From Erythrocercus mccallii (Eukaryota; Chordata; Aves; Passeriformes; Dicruridae): a stretch of DNA of 64,000 bases. The notes under the pieces were generated by a model. It ran no database searches and was not told where the DNA came from. It worked only from the letters and a program-made list of their open reading frames with translations. Where the stretch lies: contig VZRG01002970.1 of the NCBI GenBank assembly GCA_013397435.1, positions 1-64,000 of the forward strand. Direction: 5' to 3'. Position 1 is the first letter of the stretch; every line of letters begins with the position of its first letter. Of this stretch, positions 27,471 to 39,815 are shown piece after piece. Made by a program: the position numbers and the translations under genes.

Positions 27471-28859
27471 CACTACATCTAAGAAGGGCCAAAAGCATTT
27501 TCTTTGGAAACTTGAATAAAAACTTCGCTATTTCTAGCAAAACTTTTTTCTTCTTTTATCTATTATAGGTTATTTTCACTCTCCTATTTTTGCTTCAATT
27601 CATTTTCACTTGTTTTGTTCTGAGATTCTTATACCGAGACCATCTTGTTCATGAGGGCACTTAATTTGTCCCTACAGCTGCAGGCTGAATATCTTTTTTA
27701 GCTATGGCTGTGGCAAATGACTAATCTGCACACATCGTTGCTCAGAAACATACTGTGTCATGTTTGCTTAGTGAATGATCTGATGTCAGAGTGTACAGGA
27801 AGTCTTTCTGTCATTTGTGTTATGATTTTCTTTTTTTTTTTGTGACCATGAAGTTTGAATGCATAGGCTTAGGATTGTGTTAATTTTGCTTTTCTGCCTT
27901 GTTACCTTGTGATATTGTGGTTCTTATTACAACTTTTTCAATTCTTCATTGAGTTTATTCAATTTCCAGCAGAATATGCCTGGAGATAATCACCCTTTTT
28001 TCCCTCTGCAATACCTGTACTTTCTTGTCAGTGATTCACTCAGACACTGCTCCTTTCCTGAACATGCAGTTTTAATAGAAATGCCAAAGGTAGTGAGCCT
28101 TCTTTAATGACTAAGTGCATTGAATGTCACAGAGTGGATGCAGTAAAAAAAGAAGTTGAGACATTCCCAAAAAAAACTTTTGAAACCCAGTAAGAAATAT
28201 GGCTAATCTTTAAGAGCAAGATGGTGGCTGTGGTCTCATGTAGTAGAGAGCTCTCTCATTTCATACCCTGAGGGAGCTAGTTTGTACCTTTCCCAGAGGT
28301 GGGACAGCATCAGGGAATTTGTCACTTTACACCTGCCAGGCAAGTGGCTGGGCAGGAAGAACAGGCAGGAAATGACCGCAGCTTTATTTTCTTCACCTTC
28401 CCTCCTAAATGGCCTTTGTTTCTGGTTTGGAAGAATGATAATTTACTGTTTACTTTTGCTCAGGGATGGGCATGAAGGCAAAAGCAACCTCTGTCAGAAA
28501 TTATGTGAACTAGTTGGTTTCACAGCCATCAATTCATCATGGCACTTCCTCTAGTCAAAATAACGGTACTAACTAAACGGTGCTCCAACTAACTGCTCTC
28601 CAGTTCTTGTTTATGCTTTATTTATATGGGCCTGTCTCCAGAGCCAACAGGAGCCATTGCTGGTGAGAGATTCTTTTCCTCTTTCAAGCTGGAAAGCCTG
28701 GGTAAAGCTCCGGGCTGTTCCCAAGGTGTAGGAAGCGGCAGGGTGTGCACAGCCAGGCTCCAGCTTGCTCTGCACAGAGCAGTCCCTCAGGAAGCAGGGC
28801 TCTCCATGCAAAACACTCCTCCTTCAGTTGCTGCCAAAGATAGGGCTCATCTGACCCAT
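27471..28859. other. Noncoding stretch, no gene recognised
   Basis: Ordinary sequence. A 10-nt T run lies near 27832. The open frames present are under 95 codons and match nothing known to me. Confidence 0.6.
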
Positions 28860-28912
28860 AAACATTAGAGTTGAAAAGACCTCTGGGGTCACCAGCTCCA
28901 GCCTCTGCAAAC
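28860..28912 (-). mobile_element. CR1 LINE scrap
   Basis: Plus-strand sequence around ATTAGAGTTGAAAAGACCTC followed by TCCAGCCTCTGCAAAC resembles the CR1 3'-terminal block, in which a run like AGAGTTGGAAAAGACCTC precedes GTCCAACC. Only about 50 bp is recognisable, so this is a very short or strongly decayed copy in the same orientation as the copy at 7.7 kb. The short length keeps confidence moderate. Confidence 0.6.
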
Positions 28913-31900
28913 AATGTAGCTTGATGTGATCCTCAGGGAGGAACATTTGCCTTGAAATCAGTGACCCTCTCTGCCAGATTACCTCCCTCCTCTCTCATTT
29001 AGTCCTATTTAATCTACATTTTCCCCTTCAGTAATTCCGAGCTATTACTATACTTCTACCTGCTTTCCCCATGCTGCCAACCGTCCTCCCACACCACCCT
29101 CCACCTTCTTGTTATTAATTCTTCTTAAGTACTCACAGTCTGTTATCATTTCATCTTTTCTCTAGACAGGGCAAATTCAACAGTTGGCTTTCTTGCCTAA
29201 CTACTCTTAATACAATAGCTGCTGTCTTCTGAACTTTGAGGAATTTTTTTGTTTGCTGCCTGCCCTAGTGAAGTGTTCTTTTTTCTTTAAATCTAACACG
29301 ATTTCCTAGTAGGGAATGCCAGAGCATTGCAGAAGTAGCCTTACAAGCCAGGACTGTGTAAAACATTTCAATTCTGTGTATAATATCTTACTGCATGTAG
29401 CCACAAGGACAGTAATCAATGGGATTGCAGAAAACACTGAATTTTATAGAAATCAAAGGAAAAATCACTGAGCCCTGTGGAACAGAGTGAAAGATGAATT
29501 AGAACAGAAAGATTAAGAAATTTATAGAATTATCTTCTTAATAATCTGAAGACAGATACCTGTAGATTTATATTTCATTTTTTAGAAAAAAATATATAAA
29601 ATCTTTTAAAAAAGGGAATTACATTTTAAATCCTTATTTTTTTTGTTCTACAGAAAATGCTTTGGGCCAAGTTTCTTTACTGATTATTAGCCCATGCTGA
29701 GTGCACACAGCATTTTGCCCTTGGTCTACAGGGCACCCCAGTCCTGCCATCACACAGCACAATACCCAGAACTCTGCCTCTTCTTGCCTGGCTGATGCAT
29801 CACATTCTAAATCACAGCATGTACTGAGTGCAGGTGAAATAACTTAGCATAAAAACAAGGTCTGGTTTGAAAGAATCAGCCCCAGTTTGGGTTTGGAGTT
29901 AAGAGCATATTGGTGGTAATACTGTGAAAAAGAATATATAGCCTATCTCTTTTAAATTTGCTTTTAAATTGAGGGCAGGGAAGGGTTGGCTTATTATATA
30001 AGGTTTATATTTTTTATTATTAAAATTATGGTTTATATATTATATGTTAGCTTTAACTTTAATTGCAAATAATTTTGCATAAGGTATGTTTAAGATCGTC
30101 TGAAACAAGTATATGATACCTCATCATACTTCTCTCTCAATACATTGTGAAAAAATAATGGGGGAGAAGGATATCCACTTAAAACCATAAAATCTTTAAT
30201 TAAAGGTGCCTATATGGGAAGCTTCTTTCTTCAGAACATTATTAAATATTGCCACCTTCAGGTGAAAGTGTATCTAAACATTTAAGGAGAGGGTTTTTTC
30301 ACATATACTTTTACAATTTTTCATCTTAACTACTTTTAAACCATGTTTATGCTTTTTTCTTCTGACAGTTGAGCACAGAAGGGCAGACAGAGTAGTGTGC
30401 AGAATCTGGGGAAATTCTATTCCTTGGGTTTGAGAAAAACAAAGCAGAGTGGAAGAAAGCACCACAGTTAATACATTAAACCCAAACAGTGTGTTGTTTT
30501 CTTGAACAAATCATCCCAGAGAACTAGAATCCTGCAGCTTATTTTGTGTGGCTTCACCTCTTGCAAAACTTCTTCCAAGTTCTCCCTTTCTAATATGGAA
30601 GAATAAAGACGATTTTTAAAGTGAATAGAATTGGTTTGGTTGAAATTCAGGTCAAAGTTAAGCTTAAATTTATAAGAGAATTTCCCTAAATTTAGGAGAG
30701 AAAACTAATTCTGCTGGAAAAGAAAGGAAATTTACGATTAATTGAACAGTGATATTAATCTATAGCAAAATTCTCAAAGCTATTTGCCTGTACCAAACAT
30801 TTCAATCTCTCTTTAACTTCAGTGAAAAAACAATTATAAATCCAAGTACCCCTACTGGGGAGGGCACTCACATTAAGTAACATTCACTTTGTCCCTGGTC
30901 TTGCCTCTGCTGGTTTCTTCCAGTGCTAAGTAGGGAGATTGGTCCATGGCAGTGAGTTATCGATTAACTGATGGCAGGATCCCATTTCCTGTGTATCTAA
31001 AGTCAAATTCTTTTGAAACATGGCATTACACAAACAGTGCCTTCCACCCAGAGAAAAATGTCATGCTGTTCAGTAATAGCAATGGCAAACACTCCCTTTG
31101 GACTGAGCATAACGCTCCACTTCCCACTTAAATGGTTTTGCACTGTGGCACTAAAGAGCTGGCACATTACTCCCCACAGGTGGCTGCATTTCAGTGCCTG
31201 GGTGAAGAGAGTCTCTATTTCATCTTTCAACTGTAGTGAGTACTAAACATAATGTGGGGCTCCTCTATTTCCACAGGCTATTAACCTTCCAAAACATTTA
31301 TCTCTGATGCTAAACTTTCTGGGATTTCAGCTGCAATTCCAGCAAATCTCTCCATTCAAAAACAATGCATTGAGAATGAATTAGGTCCCCTTGCAACAGA
31401 TAGTAACCATATGCCAGAGCTAAACACAGGCTAAAACAGCTTTCTGAACTTATTCCTTCTCAAAAGTAACGTTTTTTATTCTGGCAAGTGTGAGCAAAAC
31501 TTCTTCATCCATTTTTGAATAAGAGAGTGGCAATAAGACAAATAATCTTACTGAATTTCTATTCATAAAAGCATTTTAAAATATTGTACTTTATAAATAG
31601 TATTTTCACAGCACTTACAAAATGCAGCTGAAGAACTGAAAGCCGACACCCCTAGAGGAAAATGCTAGGTCTGCAAGACTTGGCATAGAAACCTGCTAAC
31701 TTTCTTCTGGGGAAATACATCCAGCAGACAAACATAACCTCCTAAACAAGTAGTTTAAGTTCCCTGTTTGCTGCAGGTAATATTTGCTTAACAGAGCAGA
31801 TGGGAAGGGTGGTTCTCAATAGGCAGCTGGGCAAGCTTAACCACGGGCACTGCAACAGCTTCAGTGTCACTACAGTCCTGAGTGAACTTGGAGGGAGACA

Positions 31901-34900
31901 CTTTATCAAGGAAAGGGATGAATGGATGGTGTAGCTGACCTGTGCAATGGTGTGCCTCCCCCACCAGCCTGAGCTTTATTTCCATAACCCTGCTCGAGTG
32001 GAAACCACCAGTGGCAGTCATAGGGTATGTGCTGGTCATGGTGGCTGCAACCAGCTCAAAGCAGATCCAGGGGAGACAGCAAACAGCTCAGTGCCCAAGG
32101 GCTAATTGGAGCAATACACGCACCTCAACACAGAGCTGCCCAGTGTCCAATTCAAGGCAGATTCAGAAGAAATGAACATCTGTACTTGGAATTCTGATTC
32201 TATGATTTTGCTCCATAAATAGTGGACAAGCCACAGCCCACTGAGCTCTCCTGCCTGGCAGTGGGCTACACACGAGGATCTCCCCTGAGATAGGGTTCCC
32301 TCTCAAGGTTTCTACTACTCAAGTTTGAGAATATCTTTATCACATCAGATACTTAGTAAATGAATTAGGAATAGACACACTGAAGTTCTGAAATCTTAGC
32401 TAATGGATGGTGAGTATATAATCCTTTGGACATAAACCATTGACCAAGTCTGAGACTAAGTCTGGATTCAGCTGCACCCAAACTCTCCTCTGAGGTATTT
32501 AGAATGCAAGGAGGTCCTTTATAAACCTCATGGTCTTCCTGAAAGTTTTGTCTGATCCTGTTCTTTATGCAGTAAATTCTTGTGTACCTCACCATCAAAT
32601 CTTGTTAAATCAGTGTTGTTAACTCAGTGTCTTTTCTCAATCAAATATATTGTTGCTTCTCTCCATCCACAACAACTAAACAAGATATGGCTGCATATGC
32701 CATGTATATAAAGTACTGCACAACTCTTGCAGAGAAAGTAATAGCTAAGCATTCAATACCTCATTTTCATTCCCTCTGTCGTTTAGAAAATGTGGCTGAA
32801 GATGAGATATTCTCTGCATTTATAAAATGGAGGATTATAACATAAAAAGAAGGACTGTAGAAGAGGATGGTTAGTCAGAAATGCTTTCTACAGTAGAAAG
32901 AGGAAATAAAACTGAAATTAGGTACTAAAGGGAGGAAAACGCATCCAACAGTAATTCAGCATTCAGTCACTGGCAAAGGGAGATTAGCAGTCCAAATAAG
33001 AGATTTTGAAATATTTAATCTGCAAGATTCATGGAATTATGTATAGGAAGAGGTGTGTTGGCTGTTTTCTCAAATTAAATTGGTTGAGGTCTTTGCATTT
33101 TATTACATGGATTTGTTCTGATTAGTTCTAAAGCTAAAAGTCTTTCTTGCAAAGGAAGATTCAGAAACTCAACAAACATTTTTGTATTTTTTGTTTTGTT
33201 TTGTTTTGGGGGTTTTTTGTTGATTTTAGAATGTCATGGGTTTATCTCAGAAACACTGCAACATTCTTCCTGCACCCATGGTAGAAAAACTGCTGTGGTT
33301 CAGTGTGGCTCGATGGGAGTAGTTATGACACAGTCACCATAGTGGTATCAGAACACAATAATCTGGGAAGTGCTTGAAGATGAATGGCTTACATAAATGT
33401 AGAATATCATTACTATATACTCAGTTGGGCCATACTGAATAGGATTAGCTGCTTTATTGGGTCTATCTCTGCGGAAACTGGTGACAGTCTAGAGTATTGA
33501 CTGCTAGTTGATCAAGATAGTATTGGTATATGCTCTGCTTAAGAGGTCTGACTTAGTTTCTACAAAATAAAGTGCCTTTTAGACAGGTGACAAATGGGTG
33601 TGAGATCCTGAACCAGTTGTTAAATGCACAAGTTGCCAAATCAAGATAAAGTATTGTATTTCCCCAGTCCCTTGGGTAGCTCAGACAGGAGTGCAGTGGT
33701 GCTGGCTGGGGGTAGGAGCAGTCTGCCAGCACCTCACCAAGTCCCTGGTGGAGGCACTGACAGACCACTGGCAGCATTAATTGCTGCCTGGCTTTTCTGT
33801 AGCTCATAAGGAGCCAGTGAGCGCCATGCACCCCCTAAGCAGGCACAGCCCAGGCACTGCCACACTGCCCAGCAAAGGGCCTGGCCTCTCCCAAAGGAGC
33901 CCCTGTGTGTGCAGCACCTTCCTCCCAGCTTTCCTCAGGGCAAGATAGCGCAGCTTTTGGAGTGCATCAGGAGAGCTGCTCCACAAGATGTCTGGCATTG
34001 AACTCCTTCTTCGACATCTTCAAGCGTGCCTGGGCCAGAGTGGACCTTTTAATGTGAATTTGGGAAAGTATCCTGGGTCTGTGACTCTGTGAAATACAAA
34101 ACAGGAGTTCTGCTAAATTAAACATCTCTCTGTGGAAGAACATATTCAGTTTTTAGTGTTTAGTTTTTAGAGAAGCACTGGGTGTGATGGATTTGGCATA
34201 AGTGGAAGTGCCACAGCTTTGTTTTCTCAGCCATTCACCTAACCCTACCATAACAAAATAGCAGTCCACAATTTTTTCCATAAGAATAAGAATGATTTTC
34301 TCTTACCTGAAAAATCATATAGCCTCTTTGTAGGTACAAAAATTCCCAAAACAAAAATTCTTTGATTTCTATGTTAGAAAGATAATCATTCTAGTAAACA
34401 CTGCAAATCATTATGGTCTTCATAACGGGGCATTAAAATAAAAAGGCCAAAAATGCTCTGCCATGATTTATAGCCTTGCTGGTAAACACTTTGGGCTGCT
34501 TTATTTTACCATGGAGCCAAAGAGAATTAACCATTTCTCCTGTATGGAAAAACCCTGAAGACACTGATAAACCTTTTTCAAGTGAAAATTAGTAAAGTCA
34601 CCATGAAACTTTTAGATAGTCTTGGTAATTATTTAAGCATTGTTTTTAAAATGATTATTTGATACATGAAATATTGTTTTCCATATTGAAAATACTTTTG
34701 AATATTCTGTGAAGTGAATCTGGTAACTGCTGGAAGCCCTGTCTTATTATAACTGCTTGAAAGATACATTGTAAACTTAAAATAATTCAAAGTGCATTCT
34801 GCTTCAGAGCTTTCATAAAAATTTGGTGTTACTATGGTTCTCTTTTCATGCTGTCAGTAATTTTTGGACTCTGCAAAACTTTGGATTTGCTTCTTATTCT

Positions 34901-35431
34901 TAACTGAAAGACACAATAAAATCTGAGAACCCTATGATGTTACATTTTTTACTTCTAACATGGACTACAAATCTGTTATTTGTCAATAAGCTGTGATGCC
35001 TTGTATTCTATATTGGACATATTTCTTGAAACCTCAGCTGCTGAAACCATGTCCACAATTAGTTGCATCTAACTTATACTGTCTGAGAATTAAACTAGTT
35101 TCCTCTTCTTCTATGAGCAGCCTGTTAGCCGCCTGTTTGGTGGAGTTCCAGGACCAGGTGAGGAGTGAGCCTCTTTCTGCAGAAGTTTATCCCTCAGTTT
35201 CACTAACAGAAAGGGATGGCTTAGCCTGAGCATTGCATTTTCCTCTTCTGAAACTTTGGGTTTCTTATCCTAAAACTTATGCAACTCTTTGCACACTATT
35301 TTCGATCTTTAAGCAGAATATTACCTTGTTTGTTGTTTATCTTTGCAGCTTGTTTTAGGATTAGCATGCTATTAAATATTTCTTTATTTTTCCATCTATT
35401 TCACGTTTAAGTGAAAGGGAGGTTGTGAAAA
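28913..35431. other. Long noncoding stretch, no gene recognised
   Basis: No exon, RNA gene or clear transposon was recognised. Slightly GC-richer parts at about 31790-32290 and 33660-34030 carry overlapping short frames on both strands, all below 95 codons. ATTCTGATTCTATGATT at about 32191 looks like the CR1 terminal octamer repeat, but no CR1 body precedes it. The part 29990-30060 is very AT-rich with repeated GGTTTATAT. A T/G-rich run of TTTTG units lies near 33190-33220. Confidence 0.6.
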
Positions 35432-37494
35432 GCCTTTTTCCAGTGCTCTGTACACCTCACAGGTACTGAGGCTCTCATCTGCCTCCTGGGTGAGCAGGGC
35501 TATTCAGTTCCTTCAGTGCAGATGCTTTCAGTGGGACCAAAAAAGAGTCAGGGGTATCTCCTCAAGGAAATGCTCAGAAAATCTCATAGGGCTGCCCATA
35601 AAGTATTCCAGACTCAAATATTCTGCTTACAGTTACAGCTCTGTGATCTAGAGGGGTATCTTCTGATTTAGAGATGTAACAACAAAATGCAGCCCTATTA
35701 ACTTAGCTGTTCCTAGGCTGTGAGAATGTCAGTTATGGATAGTTTGGTCCTGGATAATTAGACAATAAACTTTTTTTTAACTGCTGTAGGAGTTAATTCT
35801 TTATGTGCTCTTAATTTATTGTACTTCACAGGGAAGATGAATCAGTCTTGTAATTAGTTTTGTTCTCTATAAGCCTTTTCAAGGCATTGGATGAAAAAAA
35901 TTATGATCAAAAATAATGATGGACATGGATCAAGACGCCTTTTCTCTCTGTCATGAAATGGAATGTTTTGAAAAGGTTTCCTTCCATTATTACTTTAGGA
36001 CAGAAGAATCAAGTCAAACAACAGGACAAAAAATGAAGGAGAAGGTAAAGTCAGCAGCAGGCAGAGAAAGACCTCTTCATCTCTTCCCAGTTTGCTAGAA
36101 AATACCTTTCCCTCTCTCAGCATCACCTTTCATTCCCCCTACTCCCAGATTATGTTAAAATATTTACTGAGGTTGGTCTTTAAACCCACAGCAGTTAAAC
36201 CACTTTAGCATGGGGTGAATTTATAACAGGTTTCTTATAATTTGTGCCCAGGGACATCATTATGCAAGTGTCATGCATAACAGTCAGGCTAAATGGTGAA
36301 ACTAAAAGGAAAAGAAAGGAAATCACTCATGGACATGCCTGGGAATCAACACGATCGTTTTCTCTGAAGCAATTCAGTCATATTTTGAAAATATGTGCTT
36401 GGACCATTTTAAAACTTTTTCTTATTTACTGAATAAGCTGTAACATCTCTGAAATTTACTGCAGTGTTTATTCAATAGAATAGCTCTGTATTTTTGGTCT
36501 ATCATGTCAAAACACATTTGAGCAATTATAAAAGGGCACATTTTACTCAGTGTACCATAGTGGCTCCTCTGGAGCCTGTTATGTTGTACAGTATTTCGTA
36601 GTAGGTTGCAATTCCAACATTAATGCAGGCATACTCCTGGTGTGCCCTTTCAGGAAGATCTAAGGACTGATTTTCTAACCAGGTATCTGCCTGGACACAG
36701 AGATTGTTCCAAGCAGCATTATGTTATGACAAGATTCTGTCTCTCTCCTTCAAATGAGACTTGCCTTCTCTCTTGTCAGCAGGCCAGTGGGATTTAATGG
36801 TACACTCCCAATTTCAGTGGAGGATTGTATGGTTAAACTAATATGAAAAAACCAAAACTTCCTCCAGTTCTCTGGTAAACCCTGTCTGCTTGCTTGAAAA
36901 TCTCATTTTTTCTGGTGCTTCTGTGACTATCTCCTTGACATTCTCTCAAGCCCACAAATTTAGTGGTTTTTAAATAATACACACTTTGTCTTGCATTGAT
37001 TCTTGTCAGTGTTTCCCTGCAGAGGATATCTGTATGTTTGTGGTGATCGAAAAAGGAAGGTGAAGCAGCAAGCTGGAGTGTCCTGGGAAAGCCTGAAGTG
37101 CAAGGCTTTACTTCCCAAACCAGAAGCATCTCTCCAGGCTGCATGAGGGAGGAGTACTTCTGTACACAGCAGTCTCTCAAGACTACAGATGTTTTCACCT
37201 ATGTCTGGCTTTCCCACAACATGAACACCCTGCTCCTGAATTATCTACCTCAGTCCTGTTGACAGGACGAGGCTTCTGTATTGCCTATGAAAACACTTCC
37301 ATAGTTAAAACATGGTCCAGAATCTCAGTTACTGCATGTTTGTTTTAGGACTGGAAATATTTAATATTATCTTCTCTGTATTCCCTTACTTTTGTGAAAC
37401 AAAATTGATTAATTGTTGGATTTTTTTTTCTACCTTTTACTGTTTTAGTTCCTTCAAAACTGCTGGCATTGCTGAGGCATTAACACCAGTAAGA
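35432..37494. other. Noncoding stretch, possible CR1 trace
   Basis: TTCCAGTGCTCTGTACACCT at about 35440 resembles the CR1 block that normally reads as a TTCCAGTGCTCTGTCACCCTC-like run. The likeness ends within about 35 bp on both sides, so the call is weak. The rest is ordinary AT-rich sequence. The longest frame, 36833-37198 minus (121 codons), has no recognisable domain. Confidence 0.4.
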
Positions 37495-37600
37495 GGGGAG
37501 TTTGCATATGCAAATTTTACTCCCTTAATTAAAAGCAAGAGCTTTTAATTACTTGATTACAGTGCTGAGCCCCAGAGCTGCAAATATGTAAACAAAGGTT
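37495..37600. promoter_or_regulatory. Palindromic POU/homeodomain/FOX-like site cluster
   Basis: Three features are packed into about 95 bp. A perfect 14-bp palindrome TTTGCATATGCAAA lies at 37501-37514 and holds two overlapping octamer-like POU half-sites. A perfect inverted repeat with 11-bp arms TAATTAAAAGC/GCTTTTAATTA and a 4-nt spacer lies at 37526-37551, so each arm presents a TAATTA homeodomain core. A canonical forkhead core TGTAAACA lies at 37587-37594. No coding frame explains the symmetry. Such clusters are common in vertebrate developmental enhancers; that role is inferred and conservation cannot be assessed here. Confidence 0.4.
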
Positions 37601-39540
37601 ACATGCTTAGAAAGGAAAATTGAGCTCTAAGTCACAGTTTTGCTTTAGACTTCTGTTAGTTTTAGTTAACATGAAGTCCAATGCCAAATTTAATTCCTTA
37701 TTCCTAGATTGAAGTGCATGCTCTTCCAGAAGCACACTTTGTTATTTTCTTTGGGTTTGGAATTGTTTTCTTCTCATTTTGTTTTCCTTCTTCTGACTTG
37801 GAATGCCCTTGTTTCCTGGCTGGTAGCAATGAAGCAATTAAGAGCAGGTGTAGCTTGAAGAATGCAATGCAGCATCTAGAAAAAGTGATTAACAGGAAAA
37901 ATAAGCCCCAGGTTTTAATTTGTTTCTTAATTGTCACCCAGTGTGGCCCTACTCCTTCAAAATCTGAGGATGCTGGGCTTCTGCTGACCAGGAGTCATGA
38001 GGACTGACTTGAAGACTGACTGCTGCACCTGAGAATAATTTGGTGAGACTGTGGTAACCACCTTTCTCAAAATTGTCTCTTCCTGTCTTTGCACAGTGGT
38101 CCTTAGTCCCCTCAGTTATCCTGATATGACTGTCCTTGGTAAATTGGGTCATACAAATCATCTGGCCACAAGAAAAACAAAAAGACAAGCAGAGCACCCC
38201 ATACTGCTTTCTCTAAAGCAGCTGATTTCAATTACCTAATTCTTTGCACAGTTCCATAAAGAGCCCTGGCATGACTTAGAACCTTGGGGTGAAGCAGGAG
38301 AAGAAAGGCTGGGGAGAGGTGCTGAGGGGCAGGAATTTCTTAGACTAGATATGCTACTGCTATGAAAATATTTTGTAGATCAACCCTCTCTGACAAAGAC
38401 AGTGGTGTTACATTTTAGATTTTCTAAGCACAAAACAGTGTAGCAATGCAGGAGATTCCCTTTCCTCACATGGGCAAGTCTTACTGAGCTGACAAGTTCC
38501 CTTTTTGATCAGTCACCTTCCAGTCTTAACAAATAAGAGCAATCCTGAAACAGATATGGGGATGAAAAGGACACAAGCTATTTTACACTGGTGTAGTTCT
38601 GACAAACCCATGCTTCTCTGGGTGCTTCCTTAAGAAGTCCTGTGTATGGTGCCACATAGGAGAGATACTCTCTACTCTTTCCTGCTGCTACAGGGGCTTT
38701 GCAAGGCAAAGGTGGCTCTACATGCTGCTTGCCAGCACATAATAGGACCTGGTTTAGGTAAGGAGCTCTGGGATTTTCTGAGGCTATGGTGTGGTGTGCC
38801 CTGTTAACACTTTTTTAAAGAATATTGCAGGGAATTATATTTTGACTGTGATCTTTAACACTTTGGGCTCTTGTCTGCTCACTGTCTATCTATGGGCTTT
38901 CGCTGAAGTGAAAGATATGTAACAAGTTTCAATATCTGCACAAATAATCCCCCAGAAATTCCCAAGACTGCAGCCCATATGTGACATTTCAGTTTGTAAA
39001 TTCCACTAACTCCTTTCACTGAAGGGTGCAATTCAGACTCCCTGTCCACACATAACCTCTAATTGGTTAGAAGCAGCTAACTACAAAAGACAATTTGTAC
39101 AATAAAAAGTTTGTCACAAACTTCACAAGTCCAATGAAGACATAGCTGGCAGGACCCAAGTTCAAGGCAGATCCCAGCTGCATGAGTACCGATCAGTATA
39201 CCGATGAGTATAGCCTTGGGTGAGATTTATCTTCATTAAGACAATTTTAATCAAACCCCATTGAATCAAGGCACATATTTACTGATGCTACATACTGACC
39301 CCAGCATAAACACTGGGATTGCTGTTCTCTGATCTGTGACATGGAGGCCTCACATTGCCTGGAAAATGAATCTGCATTTTGCCTTAATTTGTCACAGTGC
39401 TTAGAGCATAGCATAATACACAAACTGGATTATTAACAGAAAGCAATGCATTTCCTGAAGATGAACTAGAACCCAAACACCAAGGGCAAGTTTCTGCTAT
39501 CAAGGTAAAGTATATTATTTTGTCAGTTCCTGCATACTTC
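37601..39540. other. Noncoding stretch, no gene recognised
   Basis: No exon or transposon was recognised. Overlapping frames at 37704-38239 stay under 100 codons. A small direct repeat containing TACCGAT occurs twice near 39185-39210. Confidence 0.6.
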
Positions 39541-39815
39541 CCACTATCATTGATGGCAATTTCAGCCACATGCATGTGGGTCTTTCATTAACACTAATGG
39601 GCAATACACGCACATAGATCTGGTGGGAATTACATATACGTGCAACACTCATTAGCATTAATGAGGGCTCTCCTGTGGGTAGCTAATGATCATTAATGGG
39701 AATTACACACACGTGTGTTTCTCATTAGCATTAGTGGCATGTGCATCTCTCATTAATATTGATGGGAAATGCAGGAAGCCATATCTTCCATTAATATTAG
39801 GAGGAAAGTTGCACT
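39541..39815. repeat. Degenerate ATTA-rich tandem array
   Basis: About seven or eight units of roughly 28-40 bp can be lined up by eye, sharing a core like CATTARYATTRATGGGAA, often followed by an alternating ACAC/CACGTG-type stretch. Units begin near 39542, 39582, 39622, 39647, 39683, 39721, 39749 and 39785. I counted 17 ATTA or TAAT words between 39581 and 39800, where about 4 would be expected from base composition. Inside are perfect palindromes: CCACATGCATGTGG (39566-39579), TAATGATCATTA (39684-39695) and ACACACGTGTGT (39707-39718). An inverted repeat CTCATTA/TAATGAG lies at 39648-39665. The array is too diverged for recent slippage, so it is old or selected. Binding by homeodomain proteins is inference. 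Confidence 0.65.

Noticed and set aside
27031..27540. 169-codon minus-strand open frame as a gene
   Set aside because: It lies in a GC-rich patch where stops are rare, overlaps several other open frames on both strands, and has no recognisable domain.
32187..32207. CR1 terminal octamer-like ATTCTGATTCTATGATT
   Set aside because: No CR1 body could be recognised next to it, and a short match of this kind can occur by chance.
35432..35466. CR1-like TTCCAGTGCTCTGTACACCT block
   Set aside because: The match does not extend beyond about 35 bp, so it is only mentioned as a possible trace.
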